DNA of 64,000 bases from Ancylobacter pratisalsi (GCF_010669125.1 NZ_CP048630.1:3592001-3656000), one strand, 5' to 3'; positions 27,431 through 36,579 are shown, numbered from the stretch's first letter. Notes: generated by a model from the letters alone, not told the origin. Made by a program: numbers and translations.

Positions 27431-27859
27431 ATGACCGAGTTCACCCCCATCGCATCCCTTGCCGGCGGCGCCCTGATCGGGCTCAGCGCCGTGCTGATGC
27501 TCCTGCTCGAAGGGCGTATCGCGGGAATCAGCGGCATTGCGAGCCGGCTGTTTCCCCCTTATGGCGATGGCGCTTTCGGCGGCCGGCTGGCTTTCATCGC
27601 CGGGCTCGTCGGGGCGCCATTCCTTGTCGCCGCCGTCACCGGCACCCCGGTGATGCAGACTGTGTCCTCCAATCTCGTGCTGATGGTCGTGGCCGGGCTG
27701 CTGGTCGGCTTCGGCTCGGTGTGGGGCTCGGGCTGCACCTCGGGGCATGGCGTGTGCGGCCTCGCCCGGCTGTCGCGCCGCTCTTTTGTCGCCACCGGCG
27801 TCTTCATGGCCGCGGGTTTTGTCACCGTGTTCCTGATGCGCCATGTGATCGGAGGCTGA
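27431..27859 (+). CDS. YeeE/YedE family sulfur-compound transporter
   Basis: A 142-residue membrane protein with GSGCTSGHGVCGLARLSRRS near residues 100-119, the cysteine motif of YeeE/YedE thiosulfate-type transporters. It is about half the length of E. coli YeeE; the next gene supplies a second half-size member. Two ATGs at 27425 and 27431 compete; AGGA favours 27431. Confidence 0.85.
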   Translation: MTEFTPIASLAGGALIGLSAVLMLLLEGRIAGISGIASRLFPPYGDGAFGGRLAFIAGLVGAPFLVAAVTGTPVMQTVSSNLVLMVVAGLLVGFGSVWGSGCTSGHGVCGLARLSRRSFVATGVFMAAGFVTVFLMRHVIGG

Positions 27860-27863
27860 GGTC

Positions 27864-28295
27864 ATGAACCGCAAGGCGCTTTCCATCGTCCTCAATCTCG
27901 GCCTCGGCCTGCTGTTCGGCGTCGGTCTCGTCGTGTCCGGCATGAGCAACCCGGCCAAGGTCCTGAATTTCCTCGATCTGTTCGGCACGTTCGATCCCTC
28001 GCTGGCCTTCGTCATGGGGGGCGCGGTGGTCGTGGCCTTCTTCGGCTTCCGTCTCGCCACCGCGCGGCCCGCTCCCCTGTTCGCCGACCGCTTCCAGCTG
28101 CCGACCCGCACCGACATCGACGCCCGCCTCCTCATCGGGCCGGCGCTGTTCGGCATCGGCTGGGGACTGGGCGGCTTCTGTCCCGGCCCGGCCTTCACCG
28201 CGCTCGGCCTCGCCGCGCCGGGCACACTGGCCTTCATTCCCGCCATGCTTGCGGGCATGTGGGCGGCGCGGCGGCTTGCCGCAGGCCCGCACTGA
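27864..28295 (+). CDS. YeeE/YedE-like second half transporter (DUF6691 type)
   Basis: A 143-residue membrane protein with SGMSNPAKVLNFLDLFGTFDPSLAFVMGGA and GGFCPGPAF, the hallmarks of the partner half of YeeE-type transporters in persulfide operons. It lies four bases after the first half. The two probably form one transporter for thiosulfate or a related sulfur compound. Confidence 0.85.
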   Translation: MNRKALSIVLNLGLGLLFGVGLVVSGMSNPAKVLNFLDLFGTFDPSLAFVMGGAVVVAFFGFRLATARPAPLFADRFQLPTRTDIDARLLIGPALFGIGWGLGGFCPGPAFTALGLAAPGTLAFIPAMLAGMWAARRLAAGPH

Positions 28296-28313
28296 GCCGC
28301 CCATTCGCCTTTG

Positions 28314-28334
28314 CGCCCTTACGGCAGGGCGTTT
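28314..28334 (+). terminator. Weak hairpin after the persulfide operon
   Basis: CGCCCT (28314-28319) pairs with AGGGCG (28326-28331) across a six-base loop and is followed by TTT only. It is a possible weak terminator. Confidence 0.35.
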
Positions 28335-28397
28335 CGATCAATCTCGCGCGATACGGAAAGCACCGGATTTGCACCGGGGGAAAATTGGCTTACTAGT

Positions 28398-28427
28398 TTG
28401 ACTGAGATTTCAGTAATTTCTGAAATC
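28398..28427 (+). promoter_or_regulatory. Promoter with embedded operator before the GbsR-cyd operon
   Basis: GATTTCAG (28406-28413) and CTGAAATC (28420-28427) are perfect inverted repeats around TAATTT. A -35-like TTGACT is at 28398-28403, and the right arm covers the expected -10 region. A repressor here would block the promoter. The first gene of the operon is a MarR/GbsR-type regulator. Confidence 0.6.
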
Positions 28428-28457
28428 AACGTAACGTAAGCCCCCGAGGTCGCTGCC

Positions 28458-29045
28458 GTGAACCTGCCACCACTCATCCAGTCCTTCGTCTTGCATTTCG
28501 GCGAGATGGGTAGCCGGTGGGGCATAAATCGCACCGTGGGGCAGATCTACGCGCTTCTGTACGTCTCGCCCGAGCCGCTCTGCGCCGAGGAAATCGTCGA
28601 TGCGCTCGGCGTGTCGCGCTCCAACGTGTCGATGGGGCTGCGCGAGTTGCAGGCGTGGAACCTCGTCGTCTTCAAGCACCTGCCCAATGACCGGCGCGAC
28701 TTCTTCACCACGCCCGACGATATCTGGCAGATCCTGCGTACCCTGGCGGAGGAGCGCAAGAAGCGGGAGGTCGACCCCACGCTGTCGGTGCTGCGCGAGA
28801 TCCTGATGCAGCAGCCGGGCAGCGAGAGGGAGCGCTACGCCCAGGAGCGCATGAGCGACATGCACGGGCTGATCGAGCAGCTCACCACCTGGTATGACGA
28901 CGTCAAGCGGCTGGAGACCGAGCGTCTCGCCACTCTTCTGAGCCTTGGCTCGAAGATCACCCGGCTTCTGGAAACCAAGGACAAGATCGTCTCGCTCGGC
29001 CGCCGGCCGAAGGGGACGGGCGTGCCCAAGGTCGGAGCGGATTGA
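28458..29045 (+). CDS. GbsR/MarR-type transcriptional regulator
   Basis: A 195-residue protein whose N-terminus has the GbsR pattern (FGEMGSRWGINRTVGQIYALLYVS). It has a winged helix (EEIVDALGVSRSNVSMGLRELQAWNLV) and a helical C-terminal region. The GTG start is at 28458. It ends one base before cydD, so it is the first gene of the cyd operon. It probably represses the operon through the dyad at 28406-28427. The ligand is unknown. Confidence 0.87.
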   Translation: MNLPPLIQSFVLHFGEMGSRWGINRTVGQIYALLYVSPEPLCAEEIVDALGVSRSNVSMGLRELQAWNLVVFKHLPNDRRDFFTTPDDIWQILRTLAEERKKREVDPTLSVLREILMQQPGSERERYAQERMSDMHGLIEQLTTWYDDVKRLETERLATLLSLGSKITRLLETKDKIVSLGRRPKGTGVPKVGAD

Positions 29046-29046
29046 C

Positions 29047-30795
29047 ATGACGCTGGTCCCCGCCGTGCCGGCAGACCCTTCGGACGCCCGCTCTTCCGCC
29101 GCTCGCGCTGCCACCCTTGCGAAGGCATCGGCCGCGACGGCGCGCGGTGGCGCCACCGCACGCGGCCTGCGCCGCGCGATCGCGCTTCAGATCGGCGGCG
29201 CCCTGCTGTGGCTGCCGCAGGCGGGGCTGCTGGCGATGGCCGTCGCGGGGCTGACGCGGGGCGAGGGTGTTGGCGACGTCGCGCTCGCGGCGGCGGCCAT
29301 CGCGGTGCTGGGCATTGCGCGGGCGATGATGGAAGCGGCGGGCGGGCGTCTGGCTTTCCGTTCTGCGCGGGCGGAGCTTTCGCGCCTCCGGGCGCAGGCG
29401 GCGCAGGCGCTGGCCTTGCGTTCACCCCTCGACACCCGGCGCCCCGCCTCCGGGCGGGTCGCAAGTGCGCTGGCCGAACAGGCCGAGGCGGTGGTTCCCT
29501 ACCTGTCGCGCTTCGTGCCGGCGCGCAAGCGCGCGACCGTGGTGCCTCTCGTCATTCTCGCCTGCGTGCTGCCTTTCTCCTGGCTTGCGGCGCTCATGCT
29601 CGCCGTCGCCGCGCCGCTGATTCCGCTGTTCATGGCGTTGATCGGCTGGCAAGCCAAGGCGGCGAGCGAGGCCCAGCTTGTGGAACTCGGCGGCATGAAC
29701 GCCTTCCTGCTGGACCGGCTGCGCGGCATGGCGACCATCCGTTCCTTCGGCGCGGTCGACGCCACCGCGACCCGGCTGCGCCGCGAGGCCGACAGCCTGC
29801 GCGCGCGCACCATGGTGGTGCTGCGCATCGCCTTCCTGTCCTCGGCGGTGCTGGAGCTGTTCTCCGCGCTGGGCGTCGCCATGGTGGCGGCCTATGTCGG
29901 CTTCCATCTTCTGGGCTGGTTCGGCTTCGGAACCTGGGGGCATGAGTTCGGGCTGGCCCAGGGGCTTTTCATCCTGCTCGTCGCCCCCGCCTTCTTCGAG
30001 CCGCTGCGCGAGCTTTCCGCCGCCTGGCACGACCGGGCGGCCGGGCAGGCGGCGCTGGAAGCGCTGGAGACGCTCGCCGAGGGCGGCACCTCCATCGTCG
30101 GCAGCGACGCACCGCCCCGCTTCCGCTCGTCGCGGGCGCCGGCAGTGGCGTTTGACGCGGTGGGGTTCCGCCATGCCGGGCAGGCGGCGCCGCTGTTCGA
30201 GGCGTTCGCGCTCGATATCGCGCCCGGCGAGCATGTGGCGCTGTTCGCGCCGAGCGGAGCCGGCAAGTCCAGCCTGCTGGCGCTGATCGCCGGGCTGGTG
30301 GCGCCCGAGGCCGGCCGCGTCAGCATTGACGGCGAGGTCATGGGGCCGGAGAGCGCGGCACGCCTGCGCGCCGGCATGGCCTATATCGGCCAGCAGCCGC
30401 ACATTTTCGCCGGCACGTTGAAGGGCAATGTCGCGCTGGGCCGCCCTGAGGTGGATGGCGGGGAGATTGCCCGCGCCCTCACGGCCGTCCGCCTTGAGAA
30501 GGTGGCCGCCATGCGCGGTCCCGCACCGATCGGGGAGGGGGGACGCGGGCTGTCCGGCGGCGAGGGGTTGCGCCTCGCGCTGGCCCGCCTCGCCGCGACC
30601 CCTCAGGCCGGCCTGATCCTCGCCGACGAGCCGACCGCCCATCTCGACGCCGCGACCGCGCGCGAGGTCACCGACGCGCTCATGGAACTGGCGCGCGGAC
30701 GCACGCTCGTCATCGCCACCCATGACCCCGCGCTCGCCGCCCGCATGGACCGGGTCATCCCCCTTGAGGGCGCCACCGGGGAGGCCGGGGCATGA
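29047..30795 (+). CDS. cydD: Cysteine/glutathione ABC exporter CydD
   Basis: A half-transporter with membrane domain (about residues 35-350) and ATPase domain. CydDC exports cysteine and glutathione to the periplasm and is needed to assemble cytochrome bd. Walker A is APSGAGKSS, with Ala where Gly is usual in first position. The signature is LSGGEGLRL and Walker B is GLILADEPTAHLD. Length 582 is normal. cydC overlaps its stop by four bases. Confidence 0.92.
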   Translation: MTLVPAVPADPSDARSSAARAATLAKASAATARGGATARGLRRAIALQIGGALLWLPQAGLLAMAVAGLTRGEGVGDVALAAAAIAVLGIARAMMEAAGGRLAFRSARAELSRLRAQAAQALALRSPLDTRRPASGRVASALAEQAEAVVPYLSRFVPARKRATVVPLVILACVLPFSWLAALMLAVAAPLIPLFMALIGWQAKAASEAQLVELGGMNAFLLDRLRGMATIRSFGAVDATATRLRREADSLRARTMVVLRIAFLSSAVLELFSALGVAMVAAYVGFHLLGWFGFGTWGHEFGLAQGLFILLVAPAFFEPLRELSAAWHDRAAGQAALEALETLAEGGTSIVGSDAPPRFRSSRAPAVAFDAVGFRHAGQAAPLFEAFALDIAPGEHVALFAPSGAGKSSLLALIAGLVAPEAGRVSIDGEVMGPESAARLRAGMAYIGQQPHIFAGTLKGNVALGRPEVDGGEIARALTAVRLEKVAAMRGPAPIGEGGRGLSGGEGLRLALARLAATPQAGLILADEPTAHLDAATAREVTDALMELARGRTLVIATHDPALAARMDRVIPLEGATGEAGA

Positions 30796-32504
30796 GCACG
30801 AACACCACTCCCAACCCGGGCGCCCTGCGCGCCATGGCCGTCATCCTGCGGCTGTTCCTTTCCGAGCGGCGGATCGCCTTCTTCGCCGGTGCGGCGCTGG
30901 CGGCGCTGACGCTGCTGGCCGGGGCCAGCCTGCTGGCCCTTTCGGGCTGGTTCATCACCGCGACGGCGATCGCGGGCATGTCGGCGGCCGCGGCGGCGAC
31001 CTTCGATGTCTTCGCCCCCTCCGCCGGCATCCGTCTCGCGGCGCTGGTGCGCACCGCCGCGCGCTATGGCGAGCGACTGGTGACCCATGATGCCGCGCTG
31101 GCGGTGCTGGCCGGGCTGCGCGAGCGGCTGTTCCGTGGCTGGGCGGCGCCCGAGGCAGCCGGTCGGCTGGCCGATCGACCGACCCGGCTGCTGTTCCGCC
31201 TGACGCTCGATATCGACGCGCTGGATTCGCTCTACCTGCGGGTGCTGGTCCCGGTGATCGCCGCTGTGGTGGCCACGCTCGGCGTCACCGTCCTCATCGG
31301 CCTCATCCGCGTTCACACCGCCCTCACTTTCGTCCTCATCGTCCTTGGCGTCGGCGCGCTCATTCCGTGGATCGCTCTGCGCGCCGCCCGCCGTCCCGCC
31401 CGCCGCCGCGCCCATGCGCTGGAAGTGTTGCGCTCGCGCGCGGTCGACCTCTTCGCGGGCCAGACCGAGCTCATCATGGCCGGCCGCCTCGCCGCCCGGC
31501 GCGAGGAACTTCGGGCCGCCGACCAGCGCCTGGCCGCCGCCGACGATGCGCTCAACCGGGTGGAAACCTTTGTGTCGGCAGGGTTTTCGGCCGCCAGTGC
31601 GGTTCTGCTGGCGCTCGCCCTGCTGGCGGTTGCGGCGCTGAATCATGCGGGCACCATCGATACGCCGGCCGCCGCACTGGTGCTGCTGCTGGCGCTGGCC
31701 GCCTTCGATCCCTTCGCCGCGCTGCGCCGGGGCGTGGTCGAGCTGGAGCGCGCGCTGATCGCCGCGCGCCGTCTCGCCTCCCGCCTCACCCCCACCCCGC
31801 CCATTGCCCCAATGCCAACCCCGGGCAAGGGGCAGGCGGTTGAGGTCCGAAATCTAGCAATCATAAGGGATGGCGCGGTACGTCCGTCGCTTGAGGGCAT
31901 CGATCTCGCCATTGCGGAGGGCGAGCGTGTCGCCCTTGTCGGCATGAGCGGGGCGGGCAAGTCGACGCTGCTGGCGGCCATCGCCGGTGAAATCGGGCCG
32001 GCCTCGGGCGAGGTCGCGGCCCGGCGCAGCGTGCTGCTGACCCAGCGCACCGAGCTGTTCCACGACAGCCTGCGCGGAAACCTTCTCGTTGCCGATCCCG
32101 CCGCCGATGACGACCGGCTGATGGCCGCCCTCACGGCCGCCGGGCTCGGCGCCGTGGTCGCGGCTCTGCCCGAAGGGCTTGATACGCCGCTCGGCGAGGG
32201 CGGGCTCGGCCTTTCCGGAGGCCAGTCCCGGCGTCTGGCCCTGTCCCGCCTGTTCCTGACGGACGCGCCGCTCTGGCTGCTCGACGAGCCGACGGAAGGG
32301 CTCGACGGGGCGACCGCGCGCGACGTGCTGGCGCGGCTGGCCCATGAGGCGGGTTCGCGGACCCTGATCCTGGCCACTCATCTGCGGCGCGAGGCGCAGG
32401 CCGCCGACCGCCTGATCCTGATTGCCGAAGGCCGAGCGCGCGGTTCCTACCGTCGCGGCGACCCCGGCTTTGCCGCGGCGATTGAAGCGCTGCGACCCGA
32501 CTGA
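30792..32504 (+). CDS. cydC: Cysteine/glutathione ABC exporter CydC
   Basis: The 570-residue partner of CydD. It has the CydC hallmark ALSGWFITATAIAG near residue 48, Walker A GMSGAGKST, signature LSGGQSRRL and Walker B LWLLDEPTEGLD. It acts in the inner membrane as a heterodimer with CydD. cydA starts 72 bases later, in a gap that holds an AGGAGA-like ribosome region but no obvious promoter. Confidence 0.92.
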   Translation: MSTNTTPNPGALRAMAVILRLFLSERRIAFFAGAALAALTLLAGASLLALSGWFITATAIAGMSAAAAATFDVFAPSAGIRLAALVRTAARYGERLVTHDAALAVLAGLRERLFRGWAAPEAAGRLADRPTRLLFRLTLDIDALDSLYLRVLVPVIAAVVATLGVTVLIGLIRVHTALTFVLIVLGVGALIPWIALRAARRPARRRAHALEVLRSRAVDLFAGQTELIMAGRLAARREELRAADQRLAAADDALNRVETFVSAGFSAASAVLLALALLAVAALNHAGTIDTPAAALVLLLALAAFDPFAALRRGVVELERALIAARRLASRLTPTPPIAPMPTPGKGQAVEVRNLAIIRDGAVRPSLEGIDLAIAEGERVALVGMSGAGKSTLLAAIAGEIGPASGEVAARRSVLLTQRTELFHDSLRGNLLVADPAADDDRLMAALTAAGLGAVVAALPEGLDTPLGEGGLGLSGGQSRRLALSRLFLTDAPLWLLDEPTEGLDGATARDVLARLAHEAGSRTLILATHLRREAQAADRLILIAEGRARGSYRRGDPGFAAAIEALRPD

Positions 32505-32576
32505 GCCGACATTCGATCCTGCGCCGCCTGCCGGCAGCGCGACAAGACAGGAGACCGGAGGCAACCGGAACCCGCC

Positions 32577-34154
32577 ATGACCCTAGATGTAGTCGACCTC
32601 TCGCGCCTGCAATTCGCAATGACGGCGCTCTATCACTTCCTGTTCGTGCCGCTGACGCTCGGACTTTCCGTGCTTCTGGCGATCATGGAGACGGTCTACG
32701 TCATGACCGGGCGCCGGATATGGCGCCAGATGACCAAGTTCTGGGGCACGTTGTTCGGCATCAACTTCGTGCTCGGCGTCGCCACCGGCCTCGTCATGGA
32801 GTTCCAGTTCGGCATGAACTGGAGCTATTACAGCCACTATGTCGGTGACATCTTCGGCGCGCCGCTGGCGATTGAAGGGCTGATGGCCTTCTTCCTGGAA
32901 GCAACCTTCGTCGGGCTGTTCTTCTTCGGCTGGGACAAGCTTTCCAGGGTCGGGCATCTGGTCGCCACCTGGGCGGTCGCGCTGGGCTCGAACTTCTCCG
33001 CGTTGTGGATCCTTGTCGCCAATGGCTGGATGCAGAACCCGGTGGGCTCGGCCTTCAACGCGCAGACCATGCGCATGGAAGTCACCGATTTCTTCGCCGT
33101 CATCACCAATCCGGTGGCGCAGGCCAAGTTCGTGCACACCGTCTCCGCCGGCTATGTCACGGCCTCGGTCTTCGTGCTCGGCGTGTCCGCCTGGTACGTG
33201 CTCAAGGGCCGGCACATCGAGATCGCCAAGCGCTCCATGACGGTCGCCGCCTCGTTCGGGCTCGCCGCGTCCCTGTCGGTGGTCGTGCTGGGCGACGAGA
33301 GCGGCTACCTCACCACCGAGCATCAGAAGATGAAGCTCGCGGCCATGGAATCGATGTGGGAGACGGAGCCGGCGCCGGCCGCCTTCACGGTCATCGGGTT
33401 TCCCAACCAGGCCGAGCGCGAAACCCATTTCGCCGTGCGTATCCCGTGGGTGTTGGGCCTGATCGCCACCCGCTCGCTCGACACCGTGGTGCCCGGCATC
33501 ACGGAACTTGTCGGCCACGCCAAGACACGCATCGAGAGCGGCATTATCGCGTTCGACGCCCTGCAGAAGATCCGCGCGGCCGGCAGTGATGCCGCGATCG
33601 CGCCGGATGTCCGCCAGGCCTTCGAGGAGCACGGAACGGATCTGGGCTACGCGTTGCTGCTCAAGCGCTATGTCGATGATCCACGTACCGCCACGCCGGA
33701 GCAGATCGAAAAGGCGGCGTGGGACACCGTTCCGAACGTGCCGACGCTGTTCTGGGCGTTCCGCTTGATGGTGGGCCTCGGCTTCGCCTTCATCGCCTTG
33801 ATGTCGGTGTTCTTCTTCCTGTCGGCGCGCCGCATGCTGGACCGCTATCGCCCGCTGCTGTGGATCGCGGTGCTTGCCATTCCGCTGCCCTGGGTCGCGG
33901 CGGAACTGGGCTGGGTGGTGGCGGAATTCGGCCGCCAGCCCTGGATCATCGAGGGCGTGCTGCCAACCGCGGCCGGCGTCTCGAGCCTTGGCGCGGCGAC
34001 GGTGCTGACGACCATCGTCGGCTTCGCGCTGCTCTACACGGTGCTGATCCTCATCGAGATGATGCTGATGATCCGCGCCATCCGCAAGGGGCCGGAGCCG
34101 GACGAAGATCCCGACGCCGAACTCATTCCCGCCCACCTCGTTGCCGCGGAGTAG
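32577..34154 (+). CDS. cydA: Cytochrome bd-I ubiquinol oxidase subunit I CydA
   Basis: CydA carries the three hemes of cytochrome bd and oxidises quinol. His20 in MTALYHFLFVPLTLG matches the heme b595 ligand. GRQPW near residue 448 is the family signature. A long Q-loop (GDESGY through the WETEPAPAAFT stretch and beyond) aligns with the E. coli bd-I type rather than the short-loop cyanide-insensitive oxidases. Length 525 is full. Confidence 0.96.
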   Translation: MTLDVVDLSRLQFAMTALYHFLFVPLTLGLSVLLAIMETVYVMTGRRIWRQMTKFWGTLFGINFVLGVATGLVMEFQFGMNWSYYSHYVGDIFGAPLAIEGLMAFFLEATFVGLFFFGWDKLSRVGHLVATWAVALGSNFSALWILVANGWMQNPVGSAFNAQTMRMEVTDFFAVITNPVAQAKFVHTVSAGYVTASVFVLGVSAWYVLKGRHIEIAKRSMTVAASFGLAASLSVVVLGDESGYLTTEHQKMKLAAMESMWETEPAPAAFTVIGFPNQAERETHFAVRIPWVLGLIATRSLDTVVPGITELVGHAKTRIESGIIAFDALQKIRAAGSDAAIAPDVRQAFEEHGTDLGYALLLKRYVDDPRTATPEQIEKAAWDTVPNVPTLFWAFRLMVGLGFAFIALMSVFFFLSARRMLDRYRPLLWIAVLAIPLPWVAAELGWVVAEFGRQPWIIEGVLPTAAGVSSLGAATVLTTIVGFALLYTVLILIEMMLMIRAIRKGPEPDEDPDAELIPAHLVAAE

Positions 34155-34159
34155 GACCC

Positions 34160-35317
34160 ATGATCCTCCATACGCTCATCGATTACGACACGCTGCGTGT
34201 CATCTGGTGGTTGCTGCTGGGCGTCCTGCTCATCGGTTTCGCCGTGATGGACGGTTTCGATCTCGGCGCCGATATCCTTCTGCCTTTCGTGGCACGGACC
34301 GATCTGGAACGTCGCGTGGTCATCAACTCCATCGGGCCGACCTGGGAAGGAAATCAGGTGTGGCTCATCCTGGGCGGCGGCGCGATCTTCGCCGCCTGGC
34401 CGCCGCTCTACGCGGTGTCCTTCTCGGGCTTCTACCTGGCGATGTTCGCGATCCTGTTCGCGCTCATCCTGCGCCCGGTGGGATTCAAGTATCGCTCGAA
34501 GCGCGAGGGCCGGGTCTGGCGCGCGGCCTGGGACTGGGCGCTGTTCATCGGCGGACTGGTGCCGGCGCTGGTCATGGGCGTGGCGGTCGGTAATGTGCTG
34601 CAGGGCGTGCCGTTCCACCTCAACAACGAACTTCGGATCTTCTATGAGGGCACCACGCTGTTCGAGCTGCTCAACCCCTTCGGGCTGCTGTGCGGATTGC
34701 TGTCGGTCGCGATGGTGGTGATGCATGGTGCGGGCTGGCTGACGGTGAAGACCGAGGGCAACGTCGCCACACGCGCCCGTGCCGTCGGCAGCGTCGCCGC
34801 TCTGGTGACGGTTCTGCTGTTCGCGCTCGGCGGTGTCTGGCTCTGGCTGGGCATTGATGGCTACCGCATCACCAGCACCTTCGTCGCGGAAGGCCCGTCC
34901 AATCCGCTGGCCAAGACGGTGGCGATCGCGCCCGGCGCATGGTTCGCCAATTATGGCGCCCATCCCTGGATGATGGCGGGCCCGGCGCTGGGTATCATCG
35001 GCGCTCTCGCCTGCCTTCTGCTGCTGCGCACGCGGGCGGAGTTCACCGCCTTGCTGGCGAGCACGGTGTCGATCTTCGGCATCATCTCGACGGTGGGGCT
35101 GTCGATGTTCCCCTTCATCCTGCCCTCGACCATCGACCCGCGCTCAAGCCTGACGGTGTGGGACGCGTCGTCGAGCCACCTCACCTTGTTCATCATGCTG
35201 GTCTGCGTGGTGATCTTCATTCCGATCATCGTCGCCTACACCACCTGGGTCTATCGGGTGCTGTGGGGCAAGGTCGATACGGCTGAGATCCAGCGCGACA
35301 ACAGCCACGCGTACTGA
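34160..35317 (+). CDS. cydB: Cytochrome bd-I ubiquinol oxidase subunit II CydB
   Basis: A 385-residue membrane subunit with the typical WWLLLGVLLIGFAVMDGFDLGADILLPF start and GPTWEGNQVWLILGGGA. It stabilises CydA and lies five bases behind it. ATG 34160 has AGGA upstream; a much longer overlapping frame from 33719 reads antisensibly through cydA and is rejected. Confidence 0.96.
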   Translation: MILHTLIDYDTLRVIWWLLLGVLLIGFAVMDGFDLGADILLPFVARTDLERRVVINSIGPTWEGNQVWLILGGGAIFAAWPPLYAVSFSGFYLAMFAILFALILRPVGFKYRSKREGRVWRAAWDWALFIGGLVPALVMGVAVGNVLQGVPFHLNNELRIFYEGTTLFELLNPFGLLCGLLSVAMVVMHGAGWLTVKTEGNVATRARAVGSVAALVTVLLFALGGVWLWLGIDGYRITSTFVAEGPSNPLAKTVAIAPGAWFANYGAHPWMMAGPALGIIGALACLLLLRTRAEFTALLASTVSIFGIISTVGLSMFPFILPSTIDPRSSLTVWDASSSHLTLFIMLVCVVIFIPIIVAYTTWVYRVLWGKVDTAEIQRDNSHAY

Positions 35318-35332
35318 GGAAGGAAACCGACA

Positions 35333-35473
35333 ATGTGGTACTTCTCCTGGCTTCTCGGCTTTCCGCTGGCTGCCGCTTTCGCGGTGCTGAACGCCATGTG
35401 GTACGAGCTGACGGACGACACCCTCCGGGCCAAGGCGCAGCCCCGGCCCGTGCCGATCCGCGACCGGCACTGA
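35333..35473 (+). CDS. cydX: Cytochrome bd small subunit CydX
   Basis: A 46-residue protein starting MWYFSWLLGFPLAAAFAVLN, which closely follows the CydX pattern (MWYF, one helix, then a short polar tail). It is needed for stable, active cytochrome bd. It lies 15 bases after cydB with GAGGAAGGAAA as ribosome site. It is easily missed because of its size. Confidence 0.92.
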   Translation: MWYFSWLLGFPLAAAFAVLNAMWYELTDDTLRAKAQPRPVPIRDRH

Positions 35474-35511
35474 GCACGGGCGCGGAGCCGCCGCGCTCCC
35501 GTCTTCAAGAT

Positions 35512-35544
35512 CCACGTCCGGGATCGTGAGCGTCCCGGATGTGG
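35512..35544 (+). terminator. Stable hairpin after cydX
   Basis: CCACGTCCGGGA (35512-35523) pairs with TCCCGGATGTGG (35533-35544) across a nine-base loop, with one G-U pair. There is no T-run, so termination may need Rho, or the hairpin may protect the cyd mRNA end. Confidence 0.5.
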
Positions 35545-35599
35545 GCGGTTCCCCTCCGTTCGGCTTGACAGCCGGCCCGGCGTCGACGCGTTCTAGCCC

Positions 35600-35818
35600 G
35601 ATGCATGGTGTCCGGGCGGGGTGACTCGTCCGGATGAAACGGGAACGGGGAAGGACCGCCATCCGATCAAGGATGGAGCGGCCCGAAGCCCTGACCGCCC
35701 CCGCGACTGTGAGCGGCGAGCGGCCTTCCACATTGCCACTGGACCTCATCCGCAAGGATGGGTCCGGGAAGGCGGAAGGCGCGCTGTGACCCGCGAGTCA
35801 GGAGACCGGCCATGCATG
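35600..35818 (+). promoter_or_regulatory. Cobalamin (B12) riboswitch
   Basis: The conserved parts of the class appear in order: GATGAAACGGGAAC (35634-35646), a CCTGACCGCCCCCGCGACTG core (35690-35709) followed by GAGCGGCGAG, and the B12 box with GAGTCAGGAGACCGGCC (35795-35811). The gene start is about 35 bases after the end, so control may be by sequestering the ribosome site. High adenosylcobalamin should lower expression of the CbiM-like gene. Edges are approximate. Confidence 0.92.
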
Positions 35819-35852
35819 AGCGTCCACCCTTACGCCGTCGGGAGAGACGGCA

Positions 35853-36542
35853 ATGGAGAACCACATGCATATCGAGCCCGGCCTCGTGGCCGAAGGAAAG
35901 ATCTGGCTGAGCGCTGTCACGGCGGCTGGCGCCGGCGCCTATACGCTGAAGCTCGCGGGCGAGGCGGTGCGCGAGCGCGGCGTTGTCTCGCTGGTTGCGC
36001 GCAGCGTGGTGACGACCGCACTGGTCTTCGCCTTCTTCGAGCTGCTGCCGCATCATCCCGTCGGCGTGTCCGAGGTGCACCTCATCCTCGGCTCGACGCT
36101 GTTCCTGATCTTCGGCGTCGCTCCCGCCGCCATCGGCCTCGCCGCCGGCCTGCTGATCCAGGGGCTCTTCTTCGCGCCGTTCGATCTGCCGCAATACGGC
36201 ATGAACGTCACCACGCTGCTGGTGCCGCTGTTCGCATTGACCTCGCTGGCGCGCCACGTCATTACGCCGGGCACGCCCTATGTCGAGCTGAAGTACCGCC
36301 AGGCGCTGGCGCTCTCCACCACCTATCAGGCCGGGATCGTGGTCTGGGTGGCGTTCTGGGCCTTCTATGGGCATGGCTTCACCGTGGAGAACGCGGCTTC
36401 CATCGGCTCGTTCGGCGCGGCCTACATGCTGGTGATTTTGATCGAGCCGCTGATCGACCTCGCCGTGCTGGCCGCCGCCAAGGCGTTCAACGGACTGAAG
36501 GGCAGCCCGCTGTTCGAGAGCCGGCTCTACGACCCGGCGTGA
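35853..36542 (+). CDS. CbiM-like energy-coupling factor transporter permease under B12 control
   Basis: A 229-residue polytopic protein opening MHIEPGLVAEGKIWLSAVTAAGAGAYTLKLAG, matching the CbiM family (MHIPDG/MHIEPG N-terminus with a metal-binding His). CbiM is the substrate subunit of cobalt ECF transporters. No CbiN, CbiQ or CbiO gene is adjacent, so partners must lie elsewhere or it acts alone. The riboswitch upstream supports a role in cobalt or cobalamin supply. Confidence 0.85.
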   Translation: MENHMHIEPGLVAEGKIWLSAVTAAGAGAYTLKLAGEAVRERGVVSLVARSVVTTALVFAFFELLPHHPVGVSEVHLILGSTLFLIFGVAPAAIGLAAGLLIQGLFFAPFDLPQYGMNVTTLLVPLFALTSLARHVITPGTPYVELKYRQALALSTTYQAGIVVWVAFWAFYGHGFTVENAASIGSFGAAYMLVILIEPLIDLAVLAAAKAFNGLKGSPLFESRLYDPA

Positions 36543-36579
36543 GCGGGCAGGGCTGATCGCTCATCTGCGTTGAACGAGG

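Larger units (their letters stand above)
35474..35852 (+). other. Gene-free leader between cydX and the CbiM-like gene
   Basis: This 379-base span holds a hairpin behind cydX (35512-35544), a TTGACA -35-like box at 35565-35570 with no good -10 partner, and the cobalamin riboswitch (about 35600-35818). No further gene is seen. Confidence 0.7.
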
